DNA of 64,000 nt from Lichenostomus cassidix (Eukaryota; Chordata; Aves; Passeriformes; Meliphagidae), in assembly GCA_008360975.2 (NCBI GenBank), contig CM039211.1, positions 25,538,558 through 25,602,557 of the forward strand, read 5' to 3'. The position numbers and the translations under genes are program-made. The notes beneath the pieces are model-generated. The model worked only from the letters and a program-made list of their open reading frames with translations, was not told the origin of the DNA and searched no databases. Of the stretch, positions 25,561 to 39,055 are shown in pieces; positions within the stretch are counted from its first letter, which is position 1, and each line of letters begins with the position of its first letter.

Positions 25561-28500
25561 CATGTTTTATGTTTCATTATCTCTCTTAAAAAGTTAAGTA
25601 TGAATTTGTGTGACATAAAATTATTTTATTACTAAAGAAATATATCCTGCTTTGATCACACCCTCCCATCAAAATACATAGGCAAACCTCATTCTTGCCC
25701 TTACTTAGAATTTTTCTATTTACAAATGGAGAAATCAAAATGTACACCAAATCTCTTAAAATGCCTTGTCTATTATTCCCTCCAACCCCACCACTACAGT
25801 AATAGGGAAACTCATATTGAGCACCTACTGAAAAAAGGAATTTGTTGTGGAATTTGTGATTCTCTCCAAATCTCTGGGCAAAAAGCAGGGATTCAGAAGA
25901 GAATTCTATTTCCTCAAGTAAGTCTTTAGTTCAGGCAGATTCACTCAATGAGTCCACTGAGCTTTCACAAACAACAGCAGGGGGTTTTCATGGAATGAAA
26001 ACATGACAGTCACTGAATTCATCAATACTGGCCACGGGTTGTTTCTGATTTTTCTTTCAAGAATTTCTGTGCAGCCAAATCATCCATCCAGTGTCCCATA
26101 CTGTTTTCCAGTTATTCCTTTCCCAAGGGCAACCTTTGCTGCTTCCATCTGCTAAAATCTGATAAACAGAGCAGTTCCTTTTTTATGTACATATGAACAT
26201 ATATGCTGAGCATATACCAACACACGGGACCCAGTAGCAGTGTGCTTTTATTCCTCTTCAGCAGCACGGAAACAGCCTTTTATACCTGGTTAAAACCTCC
26301 ACAAAACATCCGTTTTAATGCATTACTAAGTCACAAAACACTTGCAGACCTGAAATAACAGCAGGCCTGAAATTTGACATAAGAAATCACCCCTCAGTTG
26401 AATTTTGCTGTATGACTAGCATAAAAATTTAGGCAGTCTAATAAAATATTTAGAAATCTGTTCCTGATTCTTTGCAGATGGCCCCTGAAACTTGTGTCTA
26501 CATAAGACAGCATTGTATTCATTAGCACTGTCAGCAAAATAAATGTTTTCAATAACAAAAACAGATGAAATGTAGAGGAAATATTGAGTCAGGACATCAT
26601 ACTGTATAAACAAGCACAGCACTGTTCAAGCAGTTCTTTTATTTTTATAAACTAATCTGTAAATGCAAGTTATACATGCTGTATGGAGGATGATAGCTAG
26701 TCATTTGGAAACAATTGGTCTTATGTGGAAGAAGACGACATGCTATAGTAGGGGACATAAGACAAAGACTCTAATGAAGAGCATGCAGTTCTTCAAAAAA
26801 AAGGTGCCAAGATACCATATTTACTCTCCCTCAGTTTTTAATTCTTAACTAGTGGTAATGTAGACCCTTTAATAGTTTTTAATGTTATGCACAACTTGGT
26901 CACTTCATGATCAGCTTTCTCTCTGCTTGAAATTTTGTACTGTCTGAGTACTGAAACGTGATTTGAACACTGCAAAGTCAAATATCTACTGCAGAAAAAC
27001 TTTCTGTACCCATTTTTGAGAAAAACTCTCTTGTCCTAAGAATTTATTGGAGTAGAAAAATTTCTAAAGGTAAATGTATGTTGGAATTTCTCAGTTCAGT
27101 GTTAAGGACAATATTATATTAAAACCACCAAGAAATCATATTACCAGCTTCTTTGGAATTTATAACTTAGATCACAAATCCAACCAATCCTCTGTAAAAG
27201 AAAATATATCCTTCCTCTTTCTTTCTGTAATCTATATAAAGCATCTGTTCAATACCTTTTTTCCCCTCAGACCATATAGTGTGTTAACAACCTCTAGCTG
27301 CTGCCAATAAAAGAGTTGTTGGCTATGAACAGCGAAAATCCTTTCTTTTCTCATTAGCTGAGGGACAGACTGGGCTCATTAAAACTAGCTTGTGCTTTTC
27401 AAACAGAGAAGGAAGAGAAAAAAAGATATGAAAGAGACAGGGTCAGGAAGAATGTGTTGCCAGTAAGGATGCTATTTCTAATTGTTTCCTCCATATAAGC
27501 CTCAGAATTACCTCAAGAACTGGCTGTACTTTAAAGACATAAGAAATATTTCTAGTTGTTTGGGAACGCATACAATGTGGTCCAAGAGAGAGAAACAAGC
27601 AAAAACCTTCATGGGGAGACTGAGCCACAGATGAAAACTAGAGAGACAGGAGCAAGGAACCATGAGAAACAGGTGCAGGGAAAGTGAAAAGAGAATAACT
27701 AGATTGAACATGACTGCAGAGGCAAATGTCCTGTGGAGGTACATGAGCTCTTTTGCTGTGGAAACCTCATTAGTAAATGAACAACACCTCTAGTCTCGGA
27801 AGTAAGTCTGCAAGACCAAAAGTAATGTGCCCAAACAAGAAGTTTTACAGATTTTCAGTTTACCCACAAGAGAGTGTCAGTTTTCTCTCTTAGGTATGAA
27901 GGAGGTACCTCTGCCACCACCAAAGAGTAGATTGAGAGCAGAGCAAGACATCCTGAAGACACAGTGAAAAGGATGCCTGATGCCTATTTTATTGGGAAAA
28001 TAAAGAATAACGTGGGAACCCCAAGCCTAACACAGAACAGCAGCTAAAAAAGGATAGTCACTGTAATAGTCAGCATGAAAATGTTTGAGTAGCTTTGTGA
28101 ACTGGACTTCAAATTTCTATGCCTTAGGCAACCAGATCAGTAAAGACCTTAGGATTGCCCTGCTCCACAGTTCATTCAAATTCTCATTCTTTCTAAATGT
28201 AGAACCTGAAATCAGGAAGAGTGAGGAACTTCTTACTGTGGGCATCCAGAAGTAAAACTAGAGTTGAGGAAAAGTGCTGTGGATCCCATATCCAGAATAG
28301 CTTCAATTCATGTGATGGGACACTGCTGCAGGAGGATATGCCTGAGTGGTAAAAACAAGAAATTACCAAGGAGTGGAGAGCAGAGATGTACTCTCTAGCT
28401 GGTGTGTGTGCTAACAGTAATAAAATAATCTTTCTAGTTCTCATGTCTGTCACAGAGACCAAGATAAGCAGAAGAAAGGGTCCACCAGGCCCCCCATGCA

Positions 28501-28589
28501 CTTGGGGCAGAAGCACTGTTCCTCTGTGTTGCAGTCAGGCAGAGCCCAGCAGCAGTGCCAGAGGGGCTGGGGACAGGTCTGAGGATAAG
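25561..28589. other. intergenic, no feature recognised
   Basis: No credible coding frame, repeat family or structured element. Frames under 110 codons are scattered on both strands. Confidence 0.55.
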
Positions 28590-28850
28590 GTCCTGTGTCC
28601 TGCTGGGCACAAAAGCTGAGCAAGGACAGATAACCTGGAGATAAGGGAAAGATTTTTCTCCATGGAAGAAGCCACAGCTGGGCTGTGTGGTTTGGGAGGT
28701 GGTGCTGTCTTCCCCCTTGGAGGCTTTCCAGCTCCCATGGAATGATGCCCTGAGACCTGGTCTGACTCCTGGTCTGAGCTGAGGGGAGTGGGCTGGAGTG
28801 GAGACCTCCTGAGGTCCCTGCTGGCCTTAAGTATCTTATACTGAACCAAT
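28590..28850 (+). mobile_element. CR1-like LINE 3' fragment (plus orientation)
   Basis: The run GGGCTGTGTGGTTTGGGAGG, then CCTTGGAGGCTTTCCAG, ACCTGGTCTGACTC and GGAGACCTCCTGAGGTCCCT follows the order of a CR1 subfamily 3' end read on the plus strand. Similar GC-rich sequence continues leftwards to about 28490, so the left boundary is uncertain. No coding capacity remains. Confidence 0.7.
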
Positions 28851-30797
28851 GTTCTCAATTCCAGGAGGACATCAGCATGCTGGAGAGGATTCCTGGAAGC
28901 CCTAATTAAGGATGAATTAAGTAACTGGAAAGAATGCAGTGCAGAGGGAGATTTTAAGGATCTCAATCTTTTTACCTTATTAGAAGCAGGTTAGTGGATG
29001 CATTGATCACTGTCCTTAAGCATGACTAAGGAAGCACAAATCTGGTAACAGAGGGCTCTTCAGTCTCAATCTCCTTCAGTCTTCAGTTCTAACAAGGATC
29101 CAATGACTGAGGCAAAATGAAAGCTGCAGGAAGAAAAAGCATGACCATTTATAAAAATTAACATAATTAAGTAAGGATTTGTGGAAATCTTCTGGTCTCA
29201 ACCAAATGTAAGTAGGCTCAGAACTAGTATTAAAACCTTTTACTTTGAGAACCTTGAGGACTGAATAACATCTTTTTAAATAACCAACAGAGGTTAGAGG
29301 TTTATTTCTGACCAAAAAAAAAAGAAAATATGTATATTAGCCATTGGCGAAGAAGAGGCAAAAATAAAGTCTAGGAAGAGAGCTTATGGAGGGAAAGAAG
29401 CCTAAGTCAAAAGGAAACAAAAGTATGGAATTACACAGGTGATAACTATAAGCTGACATTATACAGAAGATTGAAAAAAGATACTTGCACTAACTCAGTT
29501 CATTCTGGCTTTGTTGGTACAGCTCAGTAGAGCCACCAAAAACTCAGATGATCAGCAAATCAGGCCTTATGTCCACAGCTTTGCAGCACACACCCAGAAG
29601 GAAGATTACGTGGGAGAGGAACCATCTTGCTGTGCTGAGGAGGTGGTGTGCCACTTGTATTGCTAGTGGCCAGCGGGAGTTGTTGTCAAGGGATAATAAC
29701 AGGATGACCAACACTGATGCACATGCAGAGCAGTCCTTTATTGTGTTCTGGACTGGAACCAATGCTCTGTAGGGCAGAACTGTGCCTCACAGTTCCATAA
29801 CAACCAGATAGAAAGCTGGAAACAGAAGGTTAGATAAATGTCAGAGACAAATAAAAACCTGTACATGGTTCATATTTATTTCTAAGTACAAACACAGCAG
29901 AAAAGAGCAATAATTAGCTGAAAATGAAGTAAGAATACTTATAGGCATAAAGCACAGGTGTTTGAGAGAAATGTCATAAGTAATGAGTAATTTCAATATT
30001 GTTTGCAGGTCTGGTGCTGAGCTAAAAACAGAATCTACAGTCAGCACCTGTCCTAATACCAGAGTGACATTAAGAATATATTATAAAGAGTTTTCAATGT
30101 GATCAGATTCACTCTTCTTGAAAGGACATAGAAAATAACTAGAAAACACTTATCTTTGTATTACAGCCAATGCTGGGTGTTGCTTTAGTTAGGGGTGTTG
30201 GTATGGTGAACGAAGAGCTTGGACAAAGTAAAATGTAGAACTGATAAAAAAAATAAAGTAGATGTGGTCTCTTGTGTGAAAAGGTTTGAGGATGCCTTCT
30301 GGGAACTGAAACTGCCTTTCATAACACTCAGGCAGCCAAGTGGCAAGATTAATTATATCTAAAAAGTCTACTACCTTGTAAGTCCCTCCTTTTCACTAAC
30401 ATTTTCTGTTTCCTCTGTCCTGCATGGCATGTAGTTCCATGTCAGTTGTGTGCCTTGCCGTGCGGGTTATCAGGGTAAGCTTCCTAAGAAAGTACCATGA
30501 AACAAGGAGCCTGCCATACAAACCACCCTTGAACTGCCACCATCTCCTCTGTGAGCATGTGCTCTCCAGCACCCCAGTTATCTTTGATGCAAAATGGGTT
30601 TGGGATCAGCTAGGTTCTTCAACATCAAAAACCTGAGAGGAATAAAATGTAAAAAATAGCAGAGTATAAGCCTAATGAATGAAGTGACTGAAAAATGCAG
30701 TCTGGATTATAGGTGCAAGTTATAGTAGCCCACAATTTCCCTCCAGCAACATCCTTCCAAGGCTGCTCTAACACATTGCTGTTGGACTATGGGATGG

Positions 30798-31045
30798 AAA
30801 GGATCAGAAAAGCTTTTGGTTGGAAAAGACACTGAGACCATGTAGTCCAGCTTTTGACTGATCACCACCTTTTTGCCCAGACACCATGGCCCAATCTTTT
30901 CATGATCACCTCCAGGGTTAGTGACTCCACCAACTCCCTGGGCAGCCCATTCCAATGTTTAACACCCCTTTCTGTGAAGAGATTCCTCCTGGTGTCTGGA
31001 AGTCCTTCTGATGTCCTGACATCCAGATTCAATATAAACAATCCT
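30798..31045 (-). mobile_element. CR1 LINE 3' fragment
   Basis: The plus strand shows GGTTGGAAAAGACACTGAGA, CCTCCAGGGTTAGTGACTCC and CTCCCTGGGCAGCCCATTCC, which are the reverse complement of a CR1 3' end. The minus strand reads RRNLFTERGVKHWNGLPREL and then VESLTLEV, the last motifs of CR1 reverse transcriptase. The open minus frame continues a little to the right, to about 31134. Confidence 0.9.
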
Positions 31046-32731
31046 TCTTCCACAAACGTATGAGAACCTTGCCTATCATCAGCAGTGTTTCTTCCAGAAA
31101 AGTGTATTGAATCACTGCAAGATTCTTTCTTCATAACTGGTTTTGCAGGATTTCATTTGTAAGTCAATGAGCAGCCCAAGTTTTGTTTAATTGCTGCATT
31201 TTTATTTATATTAATTCAATGGATTTAAAAGGCTGCTGTGGTTGGAATTAAAAGGAGGTTGTTACACTATTGAACATTTCTCCTTTAGGCTGACAAAAAG
31301 AATCTGTCACTTAACCTGATGGCAATGAAAGACAGTGAATGAATCACTGCTTGAAAAAACCAATTTATTTAGTCACTCTGTCACTGTTATTTATTACTTA
31401 TCAGCACATGCTGTTAGTTCAATTAAATACAAAAACTTGAAGTTCTCTTCCAGCCCTCTCCCCACCTCAATTTTTAAAAACACACAACAAACAAGAAAAA
31501 AATTACATGGATCTGCAGTGCTAAGGCTGAACCCCTTTGGCTTTATTGTACTTCTCTTGTTTTAATTAAGGTTTGTTTATTAAATTTCTGCAGCTAAGGT
31601 ATAAGGATTATTAATCTTATTCAGTAGCTAAAGATAAAAGTTGGTAGAGAGAGGACAAAAAAGAAGAAATTAATAGTAAGAGAAAGCGTTGATTGCAACA
31701 GTTTACCAATAAAAATGCAGAGAGCTGCAAAGAGCAAATATTTTTCCCCATTTGCATACAAAGGAGTAAGAAATGGAAATTCCTATTTTTTTTATATGGG
31801 CGTGTCATTTAGAACATTAGTAGTAAATGAATCTGCCATTTCATAATATAATCACAGATGTATAAAATCAACCATATTCAGTTCAGTACTGCCTTTTCTC
31901 CTGTTCGTTGCTTCCTACATGTTCTTTGTTTAAGACATGATGAGAGCAGATAACAGAATTTTTGATCCTCGTGAGAGGACTCTCTGTTCTTTGCTTAATT
32001 AACATGGGAAGACTTTTTTAATAATAACATAAATATAAAAGGTAAAATGAATAATATAAATATAAAATCTACTTGTTTGAAGAAAAATTGGATTTGGAGA
32101 TCTGCTCAGTACATACCACTGCTGCAGTAACAATAAATTAAAGTTACTCTACCCCAAACCCTTTTACAAGATTAAAGGGATAGCTGAATTGCAATTTCAA
32201 CTAGGGTTACATGTCAACTGTGTCAAATGCTGCCTGCCGATTCCTGAGCTGATTCCCTTTTGCAGTGATAGGCATGCATGATATCCCAACAGCTTTTAGG
32301 GCTGCCATTTGTCACTAGCCCTCACTTCAGGTGAGTTCACCATAGGTCAGGTAAGTTCATTCTTTTGGGCAGTTGATATTTAGTGAAAAATACTGGCAAC
32401 ACTTCCTTCCTTCTGCAGCAAGTGGAGGTATAATCAGGGGCCCAGGGGCTCCCTGTCTGCACCTCTGTTTTTTAGGTTTGGCTTCCCAGTCAAAACTTCA
32501 GAGTTAATTTAGGTGGCTGTGAAGTAATATATATATTTTTTTTTAATGGTCCACTAAAAAGTGTTTCAGGCATTCACATCTTTGACATGCTGTACTTTTC
32601 ATGAGACAATAAAAATCTTAGTTAGCTTCATTCTCTGTTCTTTGACAACCAATGTTTTAATTAAAACGTCCCAAATTAGCAAAAGTGCAAGGAACAGGAT
32701 TCACCAGGCTGGACCCTACCCAGAAAAACAA

Positions 32732-32769
32732 GCATAATAATGAGGCCTGCAGAGCCTCATTATTCATGC
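32732..32769. repeat. near-perfect 15-bp hairpin
   Basis: The left arm GCATAATAATGAGGC (32732-32746) pairs with GCCTCATTATTCATGC (32754-32769) over 15 pairs with a single one-base bulge, around a 7-base CTGCAGA loop. An imperfect 16-bp direct repeat (GGAACAGGATTCACCA at 32691 and GAAACAAGATTCACCA at 32774) brackets it. Confidence 0.9.
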
Positions 32770-34839
32770 CAGGGAAACAAGATTCACCAACCAGAGATTT
32801 GGTAAAAGCATCATCTACCAATTCCTGCACCGGTTCATTTCACCAAAGGAGAGTAATTTACATGTGACAAATATCACTACACCATGGCACATGTGGAGGC
32901 CCTCTCCATGAACAAGGAAAACACAGAAATTTTCTCAAGGTCTCTCCTGCAAAGCAGATATGACTTTTGTGGTTTTAAAATTATGCAGATTAGTCAGTGA
33001 AACAAATGGGGAAACTCCAGTATTATGTGATCTGATGCTAATATTTGGTAATAAGAGATGTACTTGAATGGTATAAATTCAACCTAATCTTGATACCTAA
33101 CTCTTTCTAATAAGGGTTCTAGCTCTTCAGAGGTGTCCAAACAATGTAGAAGAGTAAAACTGAGTCATTTAAAGGAAATTTATATTGTTTCAATAGGGTC
33201 CAACTATGGTAAAGACTGCCTATTTTAACTTCCATGGAACAATATCAATAGCTCTTCAGCATTTCAGTATAAAGATAAGAAGGTCCCTGTAAGAAACCTG
33301 TTTCTTTAAAATATGCTTTATTTACATCTTTTAAAGAAGGTAATACATTAATAGAATTGTTTAGACCCACTAACTATTTAAAAGGAATACTAGAAATTGA
33401 GGATACAAAAGTGCATTTACAGTGCCTTTACAGTAGCAGGAGGTGCCTTCAGTAAATTTTCCAATATTGCATCCCACTCAGGTTCCAGTATACCTCTATG
33501 TCAATGCCCTGATGAGGCCTGGAAAGCAAGTTGGAGAAGGTATCAAACAATGCATCTCAATTTTTCTTGGTATATAGAACAAATGGCTTCCTAAAATGAC
33601 AGTTTAAGGAGTGTCATATTTGTAGCAAACAATCTTGCAACCTGTAGTGATAGGGGAACTGGTGCAGCCAAAGAAACAGGGGACTAAAGCAGAAGCACTG
33701 GGATATGCAGTGTAACTGGGATATGCTCTGTAGAGAAAATCTCCCATTTAGGAAGAAAAAAAATGCTATAGTTGCTAAATCTTGATGAAGGGCAACCTAC
33801 CTGCCCCCAGTTCCAGCAAACTGGGTTGTGCATCCTAGATCTGAAGTGCCACACTAGGACTGAAGTAACCAGGGTTCCAGTCTGAGTCTGTCCGTTTGTC
33901 TCATGACAATGAGACTGTCACTCTGTCCTTCAACTTCAACTTTTCCACTTTTTATCAAAGTACACAGATAATAAAGTTTCCTTGCTCCTACCTTATACTT
34001 GTCCAAATTGCAAGTCATTCCCCTTTACTATTCTGCTCCCATTCACTTTTTATGTAGGGAAAAATACTGCTTTCAAGTTGTTTATACAGTTTGGGCTTTG
34101 CTCTCAGTACATCATTCTTTGAAACAGACATTGTTAAAGCAACACAGCCCCCTAGTGTGGATGTAATCCAAAAGCAAAATTCACATACAATTATGAGGCA
34201 CTAACTTTGACCAGACTACACGCAGTGACAATTAGACAGACTTCAACAAAACACCTCTAACCAAACAACAACAACAAAAACCCCAAAACCATACACAAAG
34301 AAAATCCACACAAGCCAGTGATCAAGAATGTAAATTTAATAAAAAATTATTAGCTAAAATAGCTTACATTTGGAGCAGTTCAGCTTGCATTTTTGAGTGA
34401 AGATCTACATAATTTCAAAAAGACAAAATTAAATCATGGACCTTAATTCTGATGCCTCACATCTTAAGGACTGGAAGAATCTGGGGCATCACTTCTGTAA
34501 TGTAATCCAGCAGCATTTTCAGAAGCTGGATTTTCACTACTCATGCTGCTGTGCCAACACAGCCAATTCAATCAGAACGGTGCCCCAGGTTAGCAGAAAC
34601 ATTCGCTGTGTGAATGAGCTTCCTGATGTGGTTCTCTACCCACCAACATAAATACTAGCTGCACAACAACAGGGAGGACACCAGGAGACAGCCTGGGAAA
34701 AAGCAACATAACCAAAATGCATGCACAGCTCCACACCAGCATTCATGTTCAGCTTAGATGTCTTTTCCAGTATTGTTTCTGCCTGCCTTTAAGGCCAGTG
34801 TCAACATGCTTAGACTAAACACACTTTTCTAGTCATGTC

Positions 34840-34985
34840 TCACACCCTATTCTGCTCTGGTGACCTTAGAAGACTTTTTCTGCATCTGCTAAACTCACAG
34901 TAGATATGCCTTCATGCAGAACTGCACACAGTATTCCAGTGAAGTAAAGCCCAGAATTCTTAAGTAAAGTAAGATTGACTGGAGT
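34840..34985 (-). mobile_element. possible ancient CR1/L2-type fragment
   Basis: The segment around GAACTGCACACAGTATTCCA, then GTGAAGTAAAGCCC, resembles the reverse complement of an old LINE of the CR1/L2 group at the point where other copies read CTGCACACAGTACTCCAGGT. Similarity is limited and the boundaries are guesses. Confidence 0.3.
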
Positions 34986-37900
34986 CTGGGAACATAAGAT
35001 GGGGTGCAAGACTTTGGATTAGACAATTCATAGTGCAACACTTTTATCTAGAACAACTTTTCAGAACCATTAGATACAAAAGACAAAAATTAATTTTTGA
35101 GATTGACAATAACCAACAGATCCCATTGGAAAAAAATTATGCTTTCGCGAGTGTTTAAAAAAAGTGATGATACAGTGAATGAACCTGTTCCATTTTCTGG
35201 TTATTTTGGGTTTGGGGTTTCTTTTCATATTATTATTGTCCTGCATAATGCAATAAACATGCAATATTTAGATTTAAATTTCTGGGATCTTTCCCAATCT
35301 GACTACAGAGTCAGGTTGATTAAGTGGTATGTGGCTAACTGTTCCTTAAAGCAGCAGATTTGTCTTCACCTTTTATGTATTTTGTTTACATATTTTAATA
35401 TTAATACTGAGAAACACCCATGAAACATGAGGTTTCACCCTCTCCCACAAAATCAAGTATATCAACATCTATATTTGGCCACCAATAAGCTGAACAAACT
35501 TCTTCTCTCCCTATGTTGCAGATTGACTTAGCAATAAACATAAAGGTTTATACTACTGGGACCAAATTGCAGGACTTCATAATCAGTTTTTAATTTGGTG
35601 TCTATGCTCCTAAAGTCATGCTGTTCTTAGGTTTCTGCATCAATTAGCCACCTCATCTCCCTTCCTGACTAAAGGGCTTATTGCACAATTAATCTTCAAT
35701 TACCTTCTGTGAAAAGGGCATATTTACCAGCATCAGTGATCTCATAAAGCTAAATCAGTGCTTATAATTTTAAGATAGGCACGTAAATTTACAGTTTACT
35801 ATGTGCTCATGTGCATAAAGCCTTTCTTCAGTTGCTGCTTTTAGAGAATGGTTGGCATGCTTTATTCAAAGAAAAAAAGAAACTTTAGTCTCAGTAACTG
35901 CTTTTGTAAACTAGTATTTAAAAATTATAAACAAGCAGCCTAACAATCTTTAAAGCTCTGACATAGAATGGAATCAGCTGGTGAAAAGGTATCTTGTCCC
36001 ACTCCAAGGTGCCCCCCCAGGTGGCTGCTGTTTTCAAAACCATGCTCCTTTAAATACAGACAGAGCTGCAGGGAAGTGCTGTCCAGCTGACTCCTTTGGA
36101 AAGATTAACAATGCAGTACTGAACTGCTGGTGTTTAATGTGGCATTCCAACAGAATCCAGAGAGAACATCAGAGTCTTGTACCACCTACATGGATTATTT
36201 GACTCCCTATTTTTCATATACACTTAGAAACAACCTGAAGTTATCAGTGATCAAAACTTTCATTTACTACAGTAAATAATTACAATAAATTTAAACAGTA
36301 AAGAATGTATTTTATAACAGCTCAAAAAGAGTTATGGCACCAAGTCTCTTAGGCAAAGTACTTTTGAGAGCAAATACTATACTGAAAAGAGTGTTACAAG
36401 TGGAACTAATTCTCTTCTGAGGAAATGCTTGTGATTCCTATCTCAAAAATGGCATCTTGAAGTCCATTTATGTATTCTCTATGAAATCACCATAACAGCA
36501 AAGCCTCTAAACAGAAATAAAAACTTTTGGCTCTCTGTGGAGTCATACCTTTTTATTTAATTAACATACACACAATCAACCCTCCTCCTCCTGCTCAAAA
36601 AAGCACTGTGCATTATCTGTGAGGACAGCCCAGCCAAAATTCATTAGAAAATATTTTTGTTGCAGCCCAAAATATCAAGATCTTTTTCGTGCTGACCAAC
36701 ACCCAGTGTACACCGCTTGTTTCCTAACAAAGTGGTTGATCAAAACCCAATAATACTACTTTAAGGTTTCATAAATAATTGGATGTATTTTACATACAAA
36801 GCGCCTCTTCTTCCAAATGAAATAAAAAATTTATTTTTCAAGAAAAAAATCACAGACATATTTTAAAGAGAAAAACAAAACAGCTGTATAATAAATATTT
36901 TAAATTCACTGGGGGTTTTTTAACTGTTCAGTGATAAAATCATTGCAAGAACACATGTAATTTAGCTGCTCTGTTTTTAAGCTAAACAGCAACAGTACAA
37001 TATCCTAAAAATGAATTAGCACTTGTGTAATCAATCACATTAAGTATCTCATATGATTTTTTATTTTATTTTTGTAAACAGCTTAATTGAATTTTCTTGG
37101 AATCCTTCTCATCTTTTAATTTCAAATTTAATTAGGCTGTAATTACAAATCTTCTCTGTCATATGCATCGTAAACCTGTTTCTTCTCTGTCACACTACAT
37201 GCTAAAGTTAGCATTTGCAACTTCTTGACATCAGAGTTTTAAATAATAACCTTTAACCATTAGATATGCTACAAAATGAACTTTTAAAGGTGACCTGGGA
37301 AAACGAGTCGGAAAATAAGAAATGCCATATACCTCCAAAAAGTAGGCACTAGAAGGAAACTCATTCAAGTTGATCATTACTTCCAGCAGTATTTTTGTTG
37401 CCAAACAACTGCAAATGTGCTGTTTTGAGATGTCACTGAATGAACTTCATACATGTGGTTCTATCAGCTCTGGTGATGTAGGAAATGCCCTTGCAAGTGA
37501 GCTTTTGCTCTTCTACAGCAGGCAAGGTGAGGTATTCAGTACCTTCTTAAGGATCCAATTATAGCAGCGCTAAAAGACTATCTTTGAAGTCTAACACAGC
37601 TCCACCAGCCTCTGACTTTGTAAAAGAGAAGACGCACATCTAGGTTTTGCCAGCTGTCTTTGATTACTGCTTTTGTTTCTCTGGACTCAAATAAAACACA
37701 AGCTCACCAAACAGCTAAATGAAAGTAACCAAAGACAACACACACAGATTCTGAGACAACATTTACGTTTTGAATTGTGTGTATATATTCTAATTTACAC
37801 CCTCCATTTGCTAAAAAGTAATAGAAAAAAGTGTTGATGCTGTGAATAAAAAACTACTGAGGTATACACCATTCAGTTATACTAAAACACTAGTCAGGTA

Positions 37901-38882
37901 TACTTTACCTAGGTCACTGCCATCACTTAGTGAATGCACACCATAATTTTCTCACCTGTATTTATAAAGGTTTTCGTTTATTATCAAATTTACACTGCAC
38001 TAACATTTTACAATACTGTTGATTCTAGAGGAAATCAATCATACTTAAGAAATATACAAGAAGCTTGTGACACAAAAGTGTTTAAAAGGAAACAGGAACA
38101 TAGAAAGGGAATGTAGGGAATAAAGAGAGAAGAAAAGGAATAAAATGGAAAGATAAAAAGAAAATTATAAACCTTAAAAGAATTCAAGGCATAATATGTG
38201 AATAGAATAAGGTTTACGGGAATATTACAAAATAGCATTGCTACTGTTGAAAAGTATGTAATTGGCTAAGTAACAACCAAGGAAAATTCATGAATAAAAA
38301 TACGTAATACATCATTTTATTTAACAAGGACTACAATTGTAAACGTCATACCTTTAAAGAAATAAATTGATGTCTGCATGTGTAAACAAACACACAAATA
38401 TTTTAATAAGCTTTGATTAGCAGCCAGATATAAAACCAGCACTAATTATAAAAAAATGAAAATAATTTCAATTGTTGTAAGATATTATAGCATGAAAATT
38501 AATCCTACAACTCAAATTATTTATAAAGGAATATCTTGAAATGGATAAAAATAGAATTTTTATTTTAAAACCTCATAAATAAATTAAATGCCTTTTCTAA
38601 AAAAAATACCAAAATTAGGTGGATTTTCCTACTTACAAGGGACATGAAAGGACTACATCAATTGAATGTTAAAAGCTCAAAGTCTTCTCAGCTGCTTGAT
38701 TTGCCAAATATTATGCCAAATATTCAAAAGAAAAGCTTTACAGTTAGGAAGAAACTGCTTTCTTTACTTCAGTTATAACACAAAAGAATGGAGAAGAATG
38801 ACAAAACTAAATGACAGTGTAAAAAACTCCTCTCTGTCTCTTTCAGGCACTTTCATAACTCTGAAAATAACATGTCCAACTG

Positions 38883-38888
38883 TTTATT
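38883..38888 (-). terminator. CAAP1: candidate CAAP1 poly(A) signal
   Basis: TTTATT on the plus strand gives AATAAA on the gene strand, 463 bp below the CAAP1 stop. It is the first canonical hexamer downstream. Other AATAAA copies follow in this AT-rich region (for example near 38559), so longer 3'UTRs are equally possible. Confidence 0.35.
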
Positions 38889-38989
38889 TGAAAGGTAAAA
38901 ATCCTTCCCTTTAGGAATTCAAATTTCAAGAAACTGAGTATTCTTTTAAACAAATCATCACATTTTAATTAGAATACCTACATAATGAT

Positions 38990-39055
38990 GAGATGGGCCC
39001 CAAGAAGAAATACAGTCTCAAATCCTTTCCAACCCTAACCATTCTATGACTCTAA
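38990..39055 (+). mobile_element. short CR1 3'-tail remnant downstream of the CAAP1 stop
   Basis: The sequence GATGGGCCCCAAGAAGAAAT ... CCTTTCCAACCCTAACCATT, then CTATGACTCT, resembles the last ~65 bp of a CR1 element on the plus strand. It would lie inside the putative CAAP1 3'UTR. It is short and diverged. Confidence 0.6.

Larger units (their letters stand above)
31046..38882. other. AT-rich gene desert downstream of CAAP1, candidate conserved non-coding elements
   Basis: About 7.8 kb without coding sequence. Apart from a hairpin at 32732-32769 and a doubtful ancient LINE piece at 34840, it is repeat-poor. Several intervals (31150-31320, 31900-32330, 35570-35960, 36540-37160) are complex, AT-rich and full of TAATTA and AATTAA homeodomain-type cores, the usual look of vertebrate conserved non-coding DNA. 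Part of the left end of the CAAP1 3'UTR may reach into this block. Confidence 0.4.
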
